A stretch of 64,000 nucleotides of DNA from Tenodera sinensis (lineage: Eukaryota; Arthropoda; Insecta; Mantodea; Mantidae). A program made the translations under genes and the position numbers. The stretch is taken from contig CM060964.1 in assembly GCA_030765045.1 (NCBI GenBank), forward strand, positions 152,472,705-152,536,704. Reading direction: 5' to 3'. The notes below the pieces were generated by a model. That model ran no database searches. It was not told the DNA's origin and was given only the letters and a program-made list of their open reading frames with translations. Below, in pieces: positions 26,112 through 36,362 of this stretch. Each line of letters opens with the position of its first letter. Positions within the stretch are counted from its first letter, which is position 1.

Positions 26112-27073
26112 TGAGCTTAAATGTCCTGAAGAAATATGCAGTATTCAACACTTCAACAGGCTGGTTAAGATTGACCATGGAAATCGTTCAGTGAAAGTAG
26201 TGCCTTAAAGCAGAAAGAAAAAAGACCAGAAGTTGGTGCCAAGTCAAAGTCCCAAGAAGCTTTTGTTTGCAAACTATAGGAAGAACGGATGCTGCAGTCG
26301 TGGAAGAGTTATCACAAGCATCTTCTCAAAGATGAACAAGGGTGACATGGTTAAGCTCAGTGGACAGGCAACCATTGGCACTGACTAATCAAGAGGCTTC
26401 AGCCTCAGAAAATAAGAGAGAGATTACAACATCTACCCACCTTATCATGCTCTTAATAATACAAAATAAAAAATAAACCAACAATGCCTGTCCTCTCAAG
26501 AAATCATTGCAGTGAGTGAAATAAGCATTGAAGTAGAATTCTTTTGGACCATACAACTCAAGCTAGTTACTGCACAGATGGGCATTTTAAACATCATTCT
26601 ATCAGTGCAAGACATTCCATTATTGACTTCAATTTAGAAATGGGGATGAGGTTAGGGCACATCACTTTCTAAGTGCTCTTTAAGAACACAAATAATTATG
26701 ATGTGGCATTTTCATGGTGCCATTTGTGCCTTTTCAACTTCACACAAATTTTGCTATGAAACGTATTATTTGTCAGAATGCCCAAACTTCATGCACTAGG
26801 TTTTGCAGGCTCATAAATAAATTCTGTAAGAAAGAATCTACACAACTGATTTAGGAAGAGTTTTCAAAAATTGAATGTCAATTTAAGAAGTTAACTTCGA
26901 CCAAGTTATTGATTATAAATCAATAGAAGTGTACCAGAATATACATCTAGAAGTTTTGAATGCCCATTGCATATTTCTTAAGATCAGAAATAAAATTGCC
27001 AAATCAGATGTGCAGAAAATAGCTGAAGCAGGAAAGAAGACTATTTAAGAATGATTGAGCCCAAATGGAACTA

Positions 27074-27634
27074 CAGTGCTGTTAGTTTAAGAATCGGCGC
27101 TAGTGACAAATGCCGCGCTGCGGCAAGTCACCGCCCACTCGCCAATAGACGGGACTTTACATGCCGGAAGAAACTGGCGCGCACTTTTCATGCGTCTGTT
27201 AGTTTCGACCTTGGCACGCAGTAGTGGCGCGACTTATCAGATGATTGGACGTATTGTTTGCATGATGGTGAAATATTCAGTAAGTGAACGTGCATATATA
27301 GTGAAAATATATTTTCTGAAAAAGAAATCGGTTTGCAAAACCAGGCGAAAATTTAGACGTAAATTACCTGATCGCCCAGTTTCTCACAGAGATTCAGTAC
27401 GCAAGTTAGTGAAAAAGTTTATGGAAACAGGTTGTGTGATTGACAAAAAGAAACAGCGAAGGCCAACCATCTGATAAGTCGCGCCACTACTGCGTGCCGA
27501 AGTCGAAACTAACAGACGCATGAAAAAGTGCGCGCCAGTTTCTTCCGGCATGTAAAGTCCCGTCTATCGGCGAGCGGGTGGTGACTTGCGGCAGCGCGGC
27601 ATTTGTCACTTGCGCCGATACTTTAACAGCACTG
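27074..27634 (+). mobile_element. Mariner-type MITE with long inverted repeats
   Basis: Left arm 27074-27242 and right arm 27470-27634 are near-identical inverted repeats of about 165 bp, starting CAGTGCTGTTA and including GACGGGACTTTACATGCCGG and AAACTGGCGCGCAC. TA dinucleotides flank both ends (27072-27073, 27635-27636), the target duplication of Tc1/mariner elements. Between the arms is only the DNA-binding part of a transposase. The arms are GC-rich compared with the surroundings and little diverged, so the insertion looks recent. Confidence 0.9.
27262..27474 (+). CDS. Transposase N-terminal HTH domain only, 70 codons
   Basis: Starts at tandem ATGs (MMVKYSVSERAYIVK). The chosen start is the one nearest the domain; an in-frame reading extends upstream through the left TIR. 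Motifs: SERAYIVKIYF (first helix), CKTRRKFRRKLPDRPVSH, then SVRKLVKKFMETGCVIDKKK and RRPT, the fixed end of the DUF4817-type HTH that opens many insect mariner-like transposases. No catalytic domain follows. The frame ends at TGA (27472-27474) inside the right inverted repeat. It has no internal stop. A free DNA-binding domain that recognises the ends could act as a repressor of the parent element; that role is inference. Confidence 0.7.
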   Translation: MMVKYSVSERAYIVKIYFLKKKSVCKTRRKFRRKLPDRPVSHRDSVRKLVKKFMETGCVIDKKKQRRPTI

Positions 27635-27895
27635 TAGTAGTGTGCAAGACAAAACCTGGTAGTGGTACAAGTAACAATGGAAATGCAGCAAGAAGATTTA
27701 TCTGAAATGGCAATTAAAGGGCTTCAATCACAGGAACAAGTGAGGTTCTTATCACTGTGTCTAGCCCACTTTGTTCATATTTGTTCATCTTTGGCGTTGT
27801 TTTCTCATAAATAATGTTGGCTATACTGCGTGATGTATTATTGGAGTTGTAATATTATAGTTTGACAGTAAATATCGTGGAATATTCACAGAGAA

Positions 27896-28760
27896 ATGGT
27901 GCAGTTCTCAATTAAAGAACGAATTGATATAGTGGAATTTTACATAAGAACAGGCTCCATTAAGGAATCTAAAGAAATGTTTGGGGATAAATACCTTCAT
28001 GACAAGATACCCACAACCAGCACAATTCAAGATTCGTACAAGAAATGGAGGGCCAATGGTTCCATCGTGAATATGAAGAAGAAAAGCATCTGATAGTGAG
28101 AATCCTGCCGGTAGTCGGCAGAATTCGAACGAACATAACGAGAAGCCCCAAGAAATTGATAAGGAGATTGTCTCAGCAAGTTTGTGTATCTCACACAACA
28201 TGCCATCGTGTGCTAACTCATAGAATTGCAAATATTGGTTACAGAATAACCCACATGTTGTACACGAAGAACCTCTATACCCACAGAAGATAGGCGTATG
28301 GTGTGCAGTGTTAGGAATGTGCATTATTGGCCCCATTTTTTTTTTCAATGATACAATTCACATTGCAAGATATCTGGAGATCTTTGACACTTTCTGTGCA
28401 TAATTATTAGAAAATGAGTATGGCATCTTCCAACAAATAGTGCCACAGCCCACACATCCAGTCAGACTATGGCCCATATCAGCAGAGTGTTTCCTGAAAA
28501 CAGGCTTGTCAGCAAACACCTGTGGCCTCCCTGGTCACCGGATTTAACATCCTGCGATTTTTATTTATGGGGAGCTCTGAAAAACAAAGTTTATGCAAAC
28601 AACCCTTGGATGATAGACCAACTGAAAGAGAACATTACTAATGAGATAACATCTCGCCTCAAGAATTACATTTCAACCAGAACATACTCGTAAGAGCACA
28701 GCAATGCCTGGATGCCGGTGGAGGATACTTTCAGCACTTGTTATAACTGGTAAGTCTAGC
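27896..28760 (+). pseudogene. Mariner-like transposase pseudogene, near full length
   Basis: The N-terminal frame starts MVQFSIKERIDIVEFYIRTG and contains TSTIQDSYKKWRANGSIVN, an HTH comparable to the one in the adjacent MITE but clearly diverged. It stops at 28091. Further frames give SQQVCVSHTTCHRVL (second HTH region), GVWCAV and GPIFFFNDTIH (a central transposase block), a degraded FQQ/HTAR region near 28430, then WPPWSPDLTSCDFYLWG with the third catalytic Asp intact, and NNPWMIDQLKENITNEI. At least four frameshifts or stops inactivate it. Confidence 0.82.
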
Positions 28761-28864
28761 TTATACCATATTTATCCCATATTTACACAGGAAGTTGCTT
28801 GGTTGAGCACTTGACATAATATAATGTACCTAGGCGACCAAGCTTCATTGTTTTTTTTTTAAGT

Positions 28865-29165
28865 GTGTGTTTTTTGGGAGAAGATACTTATTTAGATAAA
28901 CTTGAAAAGCAAAATGTTAACAATATATACATTTTCATCCTAATTGTTCGAGCCGTTTCTGTGATGAGACCTTTAATATCCTGGCTTGTTTGTTTAAATT
29001 GGCCCATTAACAGAGAAATTATGGCCAAAATAAGCTTTAGAGTAATTGAGACTGTTACGCATAAAATCACGTTTTTTCAGGAATGGTACCTAAATAGATA
29101 AACTTAACAAGCAAAACCCAGTCTGAATGCAAAATTTGATCGAAATTGTTAGAGCCATTTCCAAG
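28865..29165. repeat. Diverged direct repeat pair
   Basis: TTATTTAGATAAACTTGAAAAGC with a following GTTCGAGCCGTTTC block is repeated as TAAATAGATAAACTTAACAAGC with GTTAGAGCCATTTC, about 190 bp apart. It resembles internal minisatellite repeats of non-autonomous elements. Confidence 0.5.
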
Positions 29166-29770
29166 TGTGTGGATTATATTTATATACATATTTATTTATA
29201 TATGTACAAAGAATTGCCCGTTTAAATATATAAGATAATGAATGCAGTAAGGCATACCAGTTTTATGTGGGGCACTTGTACAAGCTTTTAAATTATACAC
29301 AACAGATACCAAGAAAATATACATGGAACTGTACCCATGGTATTACATGTCACACACTTACAGAACATAGCCCTGAGATTCCCAATTACTGCTTACTACC
29401 CATTGGACAGATTTCTGAAGAGGTATAGAATAATAATCTAAAAATACTGGGAAAGTTAAACTAGGAAGAACTCTTTGAATCAATACAAATGAAGATTTAC
29501 TATCCATACTACTTGTTTTAACTTATCCACTTGTTTCATTACTAAGGAAACTTCCTTAAAGAGAGTGGACAAATATCAACACAATGCTGAGCTAATTATT
29601 GTGTACTGCACTTCAGAATTCTTCAGTACTATGAATAGCTGCAACTTCCTACTTGACTTTCACTGATACAGTGATTAGATACGTGTTATTCAATCTAAAA
29701 TGCATAGGGATTTAACACAGTAAATTACATTGACCTATTCTATTTTTATTTCTGTTATAATTTATTTTTT

Positions 29771-30331
29771 GCTCCAAGTGTATACTTTCTGATGAAAATG
29801 TATAGTTTAGGTATTCTGATGTGCTGAGCTCAATTGAGGCCCTTAGAATAGCAAAGGCGTATGCACCTAAAGCTAGCTTTAAGAAAAAAGTGATTAAAGT
29901 TTTACTATGCAGTACATATTAAAATCATCTATAGAGAGATTAAAAATTGCTCAAATATGAATCTAATACATTAATACTGTTAATTAGGAATGTAAAATGT
30001 TATTTGGCAGATATTAAGATTTCAGAAGGTTAATTTCATCAACAATATAATTTAAATAAGGTATGCTTTCATCCATGTTGTAGCCAAAATGTTTACTTGT
30101 ACAGTTAGCATTTTGCAAGCAATACTTTAACTAATATTAGTAAATATTTGTTCTAATACTAACAAACAATACTTCTAAAGGGAAGTGTTTAGCTCACCGA
30201 AGATGATTAAGCATTGGCCCAAGCCGCCCTGTGCCATGTGGAATATTATTGTGAATATCGAAATTGTAAGTCCATAACTTCCTCTTATAAAATTGTATTC
30301 CAGAGTTTATTTTTGGTGTTGGAGGAGCTTG
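29771..30331. other. No gene recognised
   Basis: AT-rich sequence without coding or repeat signatures that I can name. Confidence 0.5.
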
Positions 30332-30983
30332 TCACATGTCTTTTGCAACAGCAGCCATTAGCTTTAGTAGTCTTTGTGCCATCTTAGCTCTAAGTTTAGT
30401 TCTGCTGTAGTGGCTGGATAAGGCAGGGAAATTGTCAATGTGTGCCTTTACTTTTTCTCTGTCTGATTCAGGCATTCTTGTCTTTTCCTGATGACCATGA
30501 TGATCTACATCAGTGATTCCAGTTCCTCTATCTTTGTCATGAGCAGTATGCAGTCTCTTTTCACTCAAACCATGTATATTATGAAAAGCAACTGTGCAAA
30601 CATTGTAGCTCTTACTTCCATGAATCACTTTATAATCTACTGTGCACAATCTACGAGAAGATGTCTTTCACACACGATCTTTTCACATCCACACTTCTCA
30701 TTAGTTTATTTAAATAACTATTATGTAAGTTGTGATCCCCTATTTCCCAAAATTTTTGAAATACGTCAATTTTATTTCAACCCAGTTTGTCAAAACAACA
30801 ATACCGACAAGTAGCCCCTACTTCTTTTGCTTTTACTACATGTTTGGTTTTTAAACTTACGTATTCTTCACCTGTATTTCTCTTTTTCTTGGCCACGTGC
30901 ATTTTCCATTGGTTTCTCTGCATGCAGCATTTTCTGGGATGACTTATGTGAGGAGAAATAGAATCACTGTCTGTGTCACTCAT
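30332..30983 (-). pseudogene. CCFDKLG-family protein fragment
   Basis: Minus strand. 30983-30777 starts MSDTDSDSISPHISHPRKCC, with RNTGEEYVSLKTKHVVKAK and ending GATCRYCCFDKLG. Shifted frames then read FWEIGDHNLHNSYL and VKRSCVKDIF, and 30649-30332 gives CTVDYKVIHGSKSYNVCTVAF, IHGLSEKRLH and KVKAHIDNFPALSSHYSR. To my knowledge this arrangement (basic N-terminus, CxxxCFDKLG, YNVCxxAFxxIHGL, HIxxFPxxxSHYSR) occurs in an unnamed insect family found in many genomic copies, likely tied to a mobile element. Two frameshifts and a garbled end mark it as dead. Confidence 0.6.
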
Positions 30984-31306
30984 AGTGCTTAATAAAAGTA
31001 AATCACTACACTAAATGCACTAAAGGTTTGTTCAATGGTATTGTTAGTGAACAACACAGCTCTAAAAACACAATTCTAAACAAAACTTAAACCGAGAGCT
31101 GCAAGCCACTGAAAGATATTACAGCTTTCTTTAAAAGCAACAGACTGAACTAAAGAAATACTCCACACAAGCAAAAACTATTTACAAAACCACAAAAATG
31201 TTTAAAAGGTTATGGAATAACCATTTATGAGGGTTAAAGGCCTGAAAATAAACAGTGTCCTCTCTTAAGTGATTTATTGCAACGTTCTGTCAAAGAGCGA
31301 CTGTCA

Positions 31307-31500
31307 TAGCATATGGGCCGACCCCGGCCGGCAGGTTAGCGCATATGCCTTTGCTGTTCTCGAGATTCAGCTGTAGCATGTAAGGTCTAACGCAATGCTA
31401 TATTCAAATGGAGAATTCGTTCACATCCAGGGCGTATCAACCATTCACACTTAACAGGCATTAAAGAGTGGACTTCATTTGTATGCTGCAAGAAAAATAA
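31307..31500 (+). repeat. Possible fourth tRNA-headed SINE
   Basis: GGCCGACCCCGGCCGGCAGG then TTAGCGCATATGCC resembles a tRNA-like A-box region, followed by GAGATTCAGCTGTAGCATGT and a body ending in AAGAAAAATAAAATTTT. The B box is poor and no target duplication is evident. Confidence 0.35.
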
Positions 31501-31587
31501 AATTTTCATACTTCGGCGCTTACGTCTGCTATTCTAAGGGCCTAAGTTATGGTCTTTGTTTTTATCTAGCACCTTCAGCATTTTAAA

Positions 31588-32025
31588 TTACGTACTTTCA
31601 CTTTTAGGCATTTGTAAATGAAATGTAAAATTACTGTAATATGCATTCATAATAAAATAAACTAATTTTATAAAATGAACCAAATAATATACCTGAAAAC
31701 ATTGCCACAATTTCCTCTGGTGTCTCTCACAAGGTTCCACTAATAATTTAGAAGTGTGTTGGGTTTGCACCTTCCTTGATACCTTTTCTCCACATCAAAT
31801 ATCTTGGTGAAATCTCTTCCCGTGTACATCACTCATTTGTTCAAGATTTGCAGTGAAGAAAGGTCCAAACTGGAATGCAGGAAGTGAATTGTTAGAGACA
31901 TTGCAAGCTAGATTTCTATAGGCACAGAGTAATTTGTCGATTGATTGTTTGTAGTTGTGTGCTGTAATATCAATTAATAACTTAACACATGTTCTTGATT
32001 GATATTCATGCTTCAAGTTCCACAT
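31588..32025 (-). pseudogene. LHIKLG-family protein, C-terminal pieces
   Basis: Minus strand. 32025-31795 reads YRNLACNVS, then PFFTANLEQMSDVHGKRFHQDI, the His/Glu/Asp-rich block the family shows as FFPxNLGxVSDEHGERFHQDI. Here E of DEH is V and E of GER is K, changes expected of a relic. 31770-31588 continues with LLVEPCERHQRKLWQCF. It is the C-terminal part of the protein whose earlier parts lie at 33251-33493 and 36363-36602 on the same strand. Confidence 0.6.
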
Positions 32026-32519
32026 GATTTTGTTGTTGTTGATTTTGTTGGTTTTCTTTCTTTAGTTCTCTGTCTGAGGCCCAGTACAAAAATTTCTTCT
32101 TTCACCTTAGAGCACTGGTTGTTGGACATTTTTTGGACATTCTTTACTACTGTGGCCCAATTTGGTCCACCTTAGCAATGGCCCAAAATAGTGATTAGAA
32201 TAACAGAGAATACCTTGTGAAGAAGTTTAAGGAGTAAATGTTACCACAGCAAAGTCATCTGACCCATCCATCTTCCCAGGAGCATTCCTTTTATAGGAAA
32301 ATGCTGTGTAGAAGACAGCAGAAGGCAATAAGAGTAGGATATTGTCTATGTGTCAGTGATACTGCCAACCGAAGGGAGGGAATGAAATCTGGCAGGATTT
32401 TAAGTTGTCTTCTTCCTAACATTGCAGATTAATATAAATACATAGTTTATTTGTACTAGTGTTAATAAATGAGTTATAATGCTTCATTTACGTATAGCAA
32501 GTGTGCATTGATGTAACCA

Positions 32520-32761
32520 CTAGTGTAAGCTTACATAAAAGAAAAAGCTATACCTAACCTGTCGTGAATCAGAGACCTAAGCTTATATGAATAGTCAAAT
32601 CTTAATCACCATTAGGGAATGCAGGCAGCGAGGCAAGCGTGCTTTGGTGTAACCACTGGTTGCTAATTAACCTAAGCTTATATACATATGATATATAAAC
32701 TAAACCCATGAATCAGAAACCTAAGCTTATATGAATAATCATAGCATCATTAAGAAATACT
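32520..32761. repeat. Diverged tandem pair (~135 bp)
   Basis: GTGTAACCACTAGTGTAAGC then AATCAGAGACCTAAGCTTAT recurs as GTGTAACCACTGGTTGCTAA then AATCAGAAACCTAAGCTTAT. Each unit ends TATGAATAGTC or TATGAATAATC. Confidence 0.65.
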
Positions 32762-33056
32762 TATGGGGTGTGTATACTATGTTAATATACAAAATGCTAT
32801 CGCTTACTTAAAACTTTATTTACTGCCATTCATTATATAACAACCGAACCTTGTTGCTATGATACAACTCTTTTCTTGTTTACTGTCGTGTATACATCCC
32901 ACATCACTCAATTATATGGGGTGTGTATACTATGTAAATATACAAAATGCTATCGCTTACTTAAAACTTTATTTACTGCCATTCATTATACAACAACCGA
33001 ACCTTGTTGCTATGATACAACTCTTTTCTTTTTTACTGTTGTGTATACATCCCACA
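32762..33056. repeat. 153-bp tandem duplication
   Basis: 32762-32914 and 32915-33056 are near-identical: both contain TATGGGGTGTGTATACTATG, ATGCTATCGCTTACTTAAAA and AACCGAACCTTGTTGCTATG, and end GTGTATACATCCCACATC. The ends GGGGTGTGTATAC and GTGTATACATCCC are partly complementary, so the unit may be a small MITE-like piece that was tandemly copied. Confidence 0.88.
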
Positions 33057-33250
33057 TCCTCTTCCTTCATTAGCACTGCAAAATTATGTATATGCATATG
33101 TATGAGTGTTCGGCAGTATATCTTTAAATGTGTATGATCTGTTATTTCATTTTATCCTCCCCCACTCTCCACTATCCTGTATCATTGGGGTGTAGCTACA
33201 CTGATGTGGTTCCATTTGTACTTGCATAAAGATAGCAGTGTTTGTTACTC

Positions 33251-33493
33251 TCATGCTGGCTGCTCTGTTGGCAGGATGGCAGTGTTTTTTAGTCTCATGT
33301 TGGCATGTGTGTTGTCAGAACCTGCTTTGAGTGACTTCAATGCCTGCATTACAGAGTGCACCGCACACAGAGGAATTAGGCCAGGGTAGTAAAGAATGTC
33401 CAATTTTTCTTGCAGGTATTTGAAATCTGCTCCAGATTGATCTACTGCCTTGCTAAAATTCATTAGACCTAATTTTATATGAAGTAGAGACAA
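33251..33493 (-). pseudogene. LHIKLG-family protein, central piece
   Basis: Minus frame MSLLHIKLGLMNFSKAVDQS, then GADFKYLQEKL. The same block appears at 62370-62430 on the plus strand as LLPPLHIKLGIMKQFV. In the family the LPPLHIKLG motif lies about mid-protein, matching its position between the N-terminal piece (36363-36602) and the C-terminal pieces (31588-32025). The frame loses resemblance after about residue 40. Confidence 0.6.
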
Positions 33494-33756
33494 AAAACTG
33501 TTGATCTATCAACCATGGTTCAGCTGAGGCATTCTTTTCTTCATGTGCAAAATACTTCCAGGGAGGCCTTTCTTTTACTGTCAATGGTTGGATTTAGCAT
33601 AGCTAACCGATTCACACAAAAAAGCAGCAATATTTCCTATAGGCATTTTGCAATTCTGATAGTACTTAAATCATTTTTAAATCATCACAGATCGACCGGT
33701 TGTACTTACCATACTGCACTTTTTATATGCTTTATATTAGCTTCACCTGTATGTAT

Positions 33757-34885
33757 GTAACAGAATCTTTCGATGTAATTTTGACCCACTTAGTCATCTG
33801 ATTGACTTGAAGTTTTGCACACATATCAAACACCGATGACAATACAATAATATCATAACTTTATCCTGATGTCATGTCCAGGATCATCAGGATAAAAAAA
33901 TTAATTAGCTAAATTTATCAATGTAACTGAATATTTTGATGTAATTTTCACCAACTTAGAATCGTCTGATTGGCTTGAAATTTTGCACACATGTAAAGCA
34001 TCGATGACGATAAAATAATATAACTTTATCCTAAAGTCTTGACTAGGATCATCGGTATAAAAAAAGTTAATTCGCTAAATTTATCAATGTAACGGAAATT
34101 TTCGACTTAATTTTCACTGACTTAAATTCGTCTGACATAAAAATTTGCATACATGTCAAGGACCAATGACAATACAATAATATCATAACTTTGTCCTAAG
34201 ATCCTGATCAGAATCATCAAGATAAAAGGGACTTAGCTAAATTTATCAATGTAACGTAATTTTCAGCTACTTGAGATGTCTGATTGACTTTAAAATTTGC
34301 ACACATGTCAAGGACCATGACAATGGAACAATATCGTGACTTTGTCCTAATGTCCTGTCCAGGATCGTCAGGATAAAAAAGTGATTTGGCTAATTTATCA
34401 ATTTTCAGCTACTTGAGCCACCTGATTAACTTGAAAATTTTCACACATGTCAAGGACTGATGACAGTGTAACAATATCATGACTTTGTCCTAATGTCCTG
34501 ACCAGGGTCGTGAGGATAAAAAATGACTAAGCTAAATTTATAAATGCAAAGGAATCTTTTGATCTAATTTTCACCAACTTATAGTTGTCTGTCTTGAAAA
34601 TTTGCACATGTGTCAAGGAGCCGTGGCAATACAGTAATAATATCATAACTTTGCCCTAATGCCCTGTCCAGGATCACTAGAACAAAAAAAAGATTACTTA
34701 GATACATTTATCAATGTAACAGAATATTTCAACGTAATTTTCACCAACTTAGAGTTGTCTGATTGACTTGAACATTTGCACCCGTGTTAAGGACCGATGG
34801 GAAAATATCATCAGGGCTTTGTCTCAATGTCCTGACCAGGATTGTGAGGATAAAGAATGACTAAACTAAATTTATAGAAAATGGT
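33757..34885. repeat. ~165-bp tandem array, seven diverged units
   Basis: Units begin near 33757, 33922, 34089, 34250, 34401, 34544 and 34715. Each carries GTCTGATTGACTTGAAAATT-like text, then TTTGCACACATGTCAAGG, GATGACAATACAATAATATC, ACTTTGTCCTAATGTCCTG, CAGGATCATCAGGATAAAA and CTAAATTTATCAATGTAAC. Unit lengths vary from about 143 to 171 bp and divergence is high, so it is an old array. There are no short unique spacers. Confidence 0.85.
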
Positions 34886-34984
34886 ACAGTAATGACATCT
34901 CAGATGTCACTAGGGAACATGTCTACATGCACCCTGAAAATTGCTTTAATTAAATAAATAGATATTTATATATTAGATTACGTA

Positions 34985-35235
34985 GATACCCAGAGAGAGG
35001 ATCTCGAAGGAACACGAGACCCAGGGGAAATATTGCGGTCCAGAGTTCACATAGGGCCAAGACACTGACAACAGCTGGTAGTTTAGTAATCGACACAGGT
35101 TAAACAGGGCACTGGAATTCAATCACTTGAAAATATTGAACGGCAGAGATGTCCAGAGAGAGGACCTGAGAGGGACACGAGATTTCGGGGAAAGATTGCA
35201 GATCAATGTTTACTCAGGGGGCAGGAAGTACAAAA
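34985..35235. repeat. Direct repeat pair after the 165-bp array
   Basis: CCCAGAGAGAGGATCTCGAA with GGAACACGAGACCCAGGGGA near 34990 recurs as TCCAGAGAGAGGACCTGAGA with GGGACACGAGATTTCGGGGA near 35153. The repeats may be part of the same composite element as the array. Confidence 0.6.
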
Positions 35236-35394
35236 CAGCTGATAGTGTAGTTAAAGCAGTAATTGTAATCTAATACTTTTCCAAAAAAAAAAAAGTGATT
35301 TGAAAAGTTTTTCAAACTCAGAAATTTTAAAAAGATTTCAGATTAAAAATTTTGAAAAAGAAATTGATTAGAAAAATTTGAGACTAAAGTTAAA

Positions 35395-35875
35395 AATAAA
35401 TTATAGTTTTAAAAAACTAACAAACACACTTTTATAACGAACCAAACTAAAAAGTTGAAAATAATTTTTAAGTTAGAAGAATTTGTTCTATAAAGTCAAG
35501 TAGTTCATTATATTTCAAAATTTTGTAAGAAGTTTAAAATAAAAACTAATTCATATTAACAAAATAATACATTTTATTGTAAAAAACTGGGGTGTCCGAC
35601 ATCAAATGTTATAAACAGTTCATTGGTAGCTATTTATTAAAGTAAAGATGTGATAAAAATATCTAAAAAGCACCCCACACTTTTTTACAATAAAATTTAT
35701 TATTTTGTAAATATAAATTAGTTTTTATTTTAAGCTTATTACAACATTTTGAAATATAATGAACTACTTGACTTTATAGAACAAATTCTTCAAACTTAAA
35801 AATTATTTTCTACTTTTTAGTTTGGTTTGTTATAAAAGCATGTTTTTGTTAATTTTTTAAAACTATAATTTTTGT
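35395..35875. repeat. Foldback element with ~200-bp arms
   Basis: The left arm at 35395-35595 is the reverse complement of 35671-35875 with about a tenth of positions changed. AGTCAAGTAGTTCATTATAT pairs with ATATAATGAACTACTTGACT, and ATAGTTTTAAAAAACTAAC pairs with GTTAATTTTTTAAAACTAT. The unpaired centre is about 75 bp, bordered by GGGGTG and CACCCC. It is AT-rich with no coding capacity. A transcript would form a long hairpin. Confidence 0.88.
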
Positions 35876-36114
35876 AGTAGCAGCTGCATATTTTTGTAAC
35901 TTTCTTTCATTTGTGATGCATGACCAATGAGTACAAATGATTGTGTATTATCATTATGTAACAACACAGCTTTCAAGCTTAATTTTGAAGTATCTATGAA
36001 GAGCTTCCATTCTTTTGGGTTGTGAATTTCACAAGAGCATTCATTAAACCATCAATGTCACAATAGTAACTCAAATTCTCTTCCATTCTTCTCGTTTTTT
36101 TTAAATATTGACAT

Positions 36115-36337
36115 AGGGTGATGCAGGTAAAAGTAGCCTGTGTAAGTATAAAGGAAATACAGTGAAATTACAGAAACGAAGAGCTGAAATGGGCTTACCA
36201 TTTACTTACAATGAAAAATACAGTCCACTGTTACTGTTTCTGTATTCCTTTGTTGTAGCATCATTGAGCATGAATGTCAGAAGGAATATTGCATTCACAT
36301 TTAAAGGGAAGGTGGGCTACTTTCAACTGCCCCACCT
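36115..36337. mobile_element. Small DNA-transposon MITE (tentative)
   Basis: AGGGTGATGCAGGTAAAAGT then AGCC at the left and, in reverse complement, AGGTGGGGCAGTTGAAAGT then AGCC at the right form imperfect inverted repeats of about 24 bp, 223 bp apart. The target duplication is unclear. Confidence 0.5.
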
Positions 36338-36362
36338 GTACTTGTACCTCTGTGTAAGAGGT

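Larger units (their letters stand above)
25055..29770. repeat. Duplicated segment, copy B, split by insertions
   Basis: Corresponds in order to 20250-21480 but is about four times longer because of inserted elements. A SINE lies at 25738-26111. An unexplained block lies at about 26270-27070, followed by a mariner MITE at 27074-27634. A mariner pseudogene with flanking repeats lies at about 27800-29480. Homology resumes after each insertion, for instance AAATGTCCTGAAG after the SINE and TTATCCACTTGTTTCATTAC near 29520. Confidence 0.72.

Noticed and set aside
30491..30814. Plus-strand 107-codon frame
   Set aside because: Antisense shadow of the CCFDKLG-family relic.
32859..33137. Plus frame containing two near-identical halves
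   Set aside because: The repetition reflects the 153-bp tandem duplication, not a protein repeat.
33757..34885. CRISPR-like array
   Set aside because: Units of 143-171 bp repeat head to tail with no short unique spacers, and the genome is eukaryotic.
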